Shown: positions 31,864 to 34,471 of the stretch, piece by piece
Layout of the letters: each line of letters starts with the position of its first letter
Position numbering within the stretch: position 1 is the stretch's first letter
From: an uncultured Prevotella sp.
GTDB taxonomy: Bacteria; Bacteroidota; Bacteroidia; Bacteroidales; Bacteroidaceae
Length of the DNA stretch: 34,471 nt
Assembly: GCA_934256705.1 (NCBI GenBank)
Contig: CAKQPF010000039.1
Location: forward strand, 1 to 34,471
Direction: 5' to 3'
Notes under the pieces: generated by a model
Told to the model about the DNA's origin: nothing
What the model saw: the letters and a program-made list of their open reading frames with translations, nothing else
The model's database searches: none
Translations under genes and position numbers: made by a program

Positions 31864-34212
31864 ATGAAAAAGAATCAAATTGTTGCATTGGGTATCACAA
31901 TTCTTCCTCTTGCTGTCAATGCTGTCAATGGCATTGAGGTAAAGAAGGTTGCGAGCAACGTAAAACACCCAGAGTCAAAGTCAGTCAGTTTCGATCTTCC
32001 GGTCGATTCTGCCATCAATCTCCAGGAGGTTACCGTGCAGGCGCATTTTGCCAAGGCAAACCAGACTCCTCTCAATCTCACCACTATCTCTCCTGCAGAC
32101 ATCCATCTGCATCAGTCTGCCCCGAATTATCTTGAGATGTTTCAGGGTATTCCGGGCGTATATGCCACCGCTTCTACCGGTAGTTACGGTGATGCCACCC
32201 TCAATATGCGTGGCTTCAAGCAGGACAATATCTCGGTGATGCTCAATGGAATACCTATTCAGGGACTCACTTCAGGCTCTATGTACTGGAGCAACTGGAT
32301 GGGACTTGCCGATGCCACCTATTCCGTACAGGTGCAGAAAGGTCTCGGAGCGTCAATGCTTGCTGACTGTGCGATGGGCGGTATGGTGAATATCGTGACA
32401 AAGACAGCTGGCACTACGCCGCATACAGAGTTTGCTCTATCTACTACACAGTGGGGAACCAAGAAGGCTACTCTCGGTTTTTCTTCTGGACAATTCGGCA
32501 ATGGATGGAGCATCGACGCAAATCTCTCTTATGTAAATGGTGGTGGTTACGTGGAATGCACTGACGTAAAGACTTTCTCCTACATGCTTTCCGTCAGCAA
32601 GATCCTCAATGAAACCAACACATTGGTATTCACTGCACTCGGTTCTCCTGAGAAGCATGACCAGCGCAACACCGAACTCTCCAAGCAAGAGGTGGATAAA
32701 TACGGTCGCGACTACTCCAAGAACTGGGGCTATTACAATGGAAAAGAGTACAGCATAGGTCATAATCACTACATCAAGCCATACTTCACTCTCCAGCATC
32801 TGATGAATGGCGAGCGCCTCCAGATGAAGAATTCCATCTATCTCGCTATCGCTGACGGAGGTGGAAGTTCCACTTACAACAACTACAAGTCCGGAGTTCC
32901 AAGCATCATAAAGCATCAGACTGAGGATGGTCATATAGATTTCGACGCTATCGTGGCTGAAAACCAGAAGGACGGGGTGTCAAAGAATGTGATGATCGAC
33001 TATCTCTCTGGCCACACGCAGTTTGGAGCTATCACCTCAGCAGACTATCATCTGAACGACCTCTGGACAGCAAGTGCCGGCGTGCAGTATCAGTATTATG
33101 CCACATGGTCAAAGATGAAGGTGCTCGATATGCTCGGCGGTAAAACCTTTACCGACCCTGCCACCAATGCAAGTCTTACCGTGGGTGACTATGTAGGTTC
33201 ACGTTACGGTCGTACCACTCATCACGCTTCCGCCTTCGTGCAGGGCCGTTACTCCACAGAATCAGTGAAAGCAAACCTCGGCGTCACAGTATTCAACGGC
33301 AATTACCGCCGTCATAATGATGCCACAGGCGAGAAGTCTGACTGGGCACATGGATGGGGAGCAAGCGTAAAGGGCGGAATCCTCTGGAATGTAAACCGCA
33401 ACAATGCCCTCTATCTCAATGCCGGCTACAACTCACGTCTGCCTTATGCCGGCGTGTTCCTCGCTTCCAGCGACCTCAGCATCACCAAAGACATCACCAA
33501 CGAGACCAACATCATGGCCGAGGCAGGATGGCGTCCAAAGTGGAAAAACGGTGGTATGGAGCTTTCCGGCTACATCGCTTCATGGCGAAACAAGACTCTT
33601 ACAGTCAGTGCAGCCAAGCAAGCCAACGCTGCTGCCGAGAAATATCAGATCAAAGGACTGAATGCCCTGCACATGGGAGCGGAACTCAATGCTTACCAGC
33701 AGTTTACTCCTTGGCTCAAGGCCTCCGCATACGCTATGGTGGGATCATGGAAATGGAAGAACTCAGGCAGTGCCATTACCTACGACACCTACTCTGGTGA
33801 GACTCTGAAAGAGACGAAAATCTCCTGTGATGGTCTTCATGTGGGCGACGCACCGCAGACGCAGCTTGGCGCACAGCTTGATGCCAAACTGCCGGAAGGC
33901 ATTTATGCACATATCGGATGGCAGTTTAATGCCCGTATGTACGCTGACTTCGAGCCTTCAAGCCGCACAGACGAGAATGACAAGGCAGACTCTTATGAGT
34001 TACCTTCCTATAGCCTTTTCGATGCAACGGTAGGTTGGGAGACTGAAATAACTAAGGGAATACGCCTTGATCTCTTTGCTTCCGCCCGCAACCTCTTTGA
34101 TGCCAAGTATATAGAGCGTGGTACTGACGGCAAGACTCACGACATAGACTCTTTCCGTGGCTACTGGGGAGCAGCCCGCACCACGAGTGTCGGAATGCGC
34201 CTTTCATTCTAA
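31864..34212 (+). CDS. TonB-dependent receptor, probable flavin transporter
   Basis: This is an outer-membrane beta-barrel with an N-terminal plug. After the signal peptide (MKKNQIVALGITILPLAVNA) comes the TonB-box and plug region: LQEVTVQAHFAK, PNYLEMFQGIPGVYATASTGSYGDATLNMRGF, ISVMLNGIPIQGL and VQVQKGLGASMLADCAMGGMVNIVT. Aromatic-rich barrel strands follow, ending SVGMRLSF with the terminal Phe needed for barrel assembly. The length of 782 residues is typical of vitamin and siderophore receptors and shorter than SusC. No carboxypeptidase-like SusC N-terminal domain is seen. The FMN riboswitch in front is the reason to propose riboflavin or another flavin as substrate. I start at the ATG at 31864; an in-frame ATG at 31849 is possible. 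Confidence 0.88.
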   Translation: MKKNQIVALGITILPLAVNAVNGIEVKKVASNVKHPESKSVSFDLPVDSAINLQEVTVQAHFAKANQTPLNLTTISPADIHLHQSAPNYLEMFQGIPGVYATASTGSYGDATLNMRGFKQDNISVMLNGIPIQGLTSGSMYWSNWMGLADATYSVQVQKGLGASMLADCAMGGMVNIVTKTAGTTPHTEFALSTTQWGTKKATLGFSSGQFGNGWSIDANLSYVNGGGYVECTDVKTFSYMLSVSKILNETNTLVFTALGSPEKHDQRNTELSKQEVDKYGRDYSKNWGYYNGKEYSIGHNHYIKPYFTLQHLMNGERLQMKNSIYLAIADGGGSSTYNNYKSGVPSIIKHQTEDGHIDFDAIVAENQKDGVSKNVMIDYLSGHTQFGAITSADYHLNDLWTASAGVQYQYYATWSKMKVLDMLGGKTFTDPATNASLTVGDYVGSRYGRTTHHASAFVQGRYSTESVKANLGVTVFNGNYRRHNDATGEKSDWAHGWGASVKGGILWNVNRNNALYLNAGYNSRLPYAGVFLASSDLSITKDITNETNIMAEAGWRPKWKNGGMELSGYIASWRNKTLTVSAAKQANAAAEKYQIKGLNALHMGAELNAYQQFTPWLKASAYAMVGSWKWKNSGSAITYDTYSGETLKETKISCDGLHVGDAPQTQLGAQLDAKLPEGIYAHIGWQFNARMYADFEPSSRTDENDKADSYELPSYSLFDATVGWETEITKGIRLDLFASARNLFDAKYIERGTDGKTHDIDSFRGYWGAARTTSVGMRLSF

Positions 34213-34259
34213 TCGTCGCTACGTTTATATAAAGGGAATGGGTAAAATGTAATAGGAAA

Positions 34260-34332
34260 CAGGAGATTACCTTCCCACTCTTGAGATAATTCCCAATCAA
34301 AGAAACCTCAATGCGAAGGACATAATCTCCTG
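34260..34332. other. Rod-like nested hairpin after the receptor gene
   Basis: Three nested stems follow each other: CAGGAGATTA/TAATCTCCTG (34260-34269 with 34323-34332), CCTTC/GAAGG (34270-34274 with 34315-34319) and TTGAG/CTCAA (34281-34285 with 34307-34311). It may be a structured 3' end of the receptor mRNA or a separate RNA element. Confidence 0.5.
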
Positions 34333-34360
34333 ATACATATCCCTATTCTCCATCATCAAA

Positions 34361-34400
34361 AGAGGGGAGACCGCCATAAGAAACAAGCGGTCTCCCCTCT
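34361..34400. terminator. Strong 14-bp terminator hairpin
   Basis: A perfect 14-bp GC-rich stem (34361-34374 with 34387-34400, AGAGGGGAGACCGC and complement) has a 12-base loop and is preceded by AAA and followed by TT. It is the likely end of the receptor transcript and the probable landing site of the intron-like sequence after it. Confidence 0.85.
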
Positions 34401-34471
34401 TTGCGGTATGCTCGGCATGAGCTTATTCTAATGGGTGCAAGTCCCTAACAAGCCCTAATAGCGGGAATTGT
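34401..34471 (+). mobile_element. Probable 5' end of a group II intron (cut by window end)
   Basis: Directly after the terminator stem the sequence reads GTATGCTCGGCATGAGC, a short AT-rich stretch, then GGGTGCAAGTCCCT and AACAAGCCC. This follows the order seen at the 5' end of bacterial group II introns of the IIC type (a CUGGCAUG-like hairpin, then GGGUGAAAGUCCC). Group IIC introns typically insert just 3' of intrinsic terminator stems, which fits. The exact first base is unclear (no clean GUGYG), and the maturase, if any, would lie beyond the window. Confidence 0.55.

Overview
The window looks like chromosomal DNA of a Bacteroidales bacterium, most likely Prevotella or a close relative (Segatella, Xylanibacter). 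Three things point there. Promoters repeatedly fit the Bacteroidetes pattern TTG/TTTG, about 19-21 bases, TAnnTTTG. Ribosome-binding regions are A-rich without a clear Shine-Dalgarno. The gene set is typical: RNase Y behind zapA, thrS-infC-rpmI-rplT, secreted pectinases and a TonB-dependent receptor. No rRNA or tRNA gene and no CRISPR array was seen.

Layout. 1-574 is non-coding, with nested GGTGGAATT inverted repeats and a 22-bp-period tandem array. 575-3850 (minus strand) holds a secreted pectin methylesterase, queC and a polyprenyl-phosphate sugar transferase, separated by 8-bp TTGTTTTG-type microsatellites. 4056-7020 (plus) holds an unknown conserved gene and then an operon of a coiled-coil protein, zapA and rny. 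A GlcNAc-kinase-like gene (minus) lies divergently from a large MscS-type channel and a cardiolipin-synthase-like enzyme (8442-12089). 12090-13231 is a gene-poor stretch with a candidate short RNA and a second 22-bp array. 13232-14929 (minus) holds a MntA/HepT toxin-antitoxin pair between two 89-bp direct repeats of the 3' end of a small gene, followed by small envelope genes. 15185-22750 (plus) is housekeeping: SPOR lipoprotein, ruvX, def, a TPR protein, thrS, infC, rpmI and rplT. Then come a lone ECF sigma factor, a third 22-bp array, rpe with a 42-aa small ORF upstream of it (minus), and a candidate short RNA or attenuator. 25465-31374 holds a GH28-GH105 fusion and a large six-hairpin-like secreted protein, both fitting pectin breakdown. 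The window ends with an FMN riboswitch in front of a TonB-dependent receptor, a terminator, and what looks like the 5' end of a group II intron.

The most notable observations are: (i) an FMN riboswitch directly upstream of a TonB receptor, which implies riboflavin or flavin uptake across the outer membrane; (ii) the HepT/MntA module between 88/89-identical repeats that leave the host gene intact; (iii) three 22-bp-period arrays, two of them next to GGTGGAATT hairpins; (iv) two copies of a structured element with compensatory stem changes, upstream of the TPR gene and of thrS; (v) two promoter-plus-terminator units with no gene inside; (vi) group-II-intron-like sequence immediately 3' of a terminator stem. 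All assignments come from reading motifs by eye; no database search was run.
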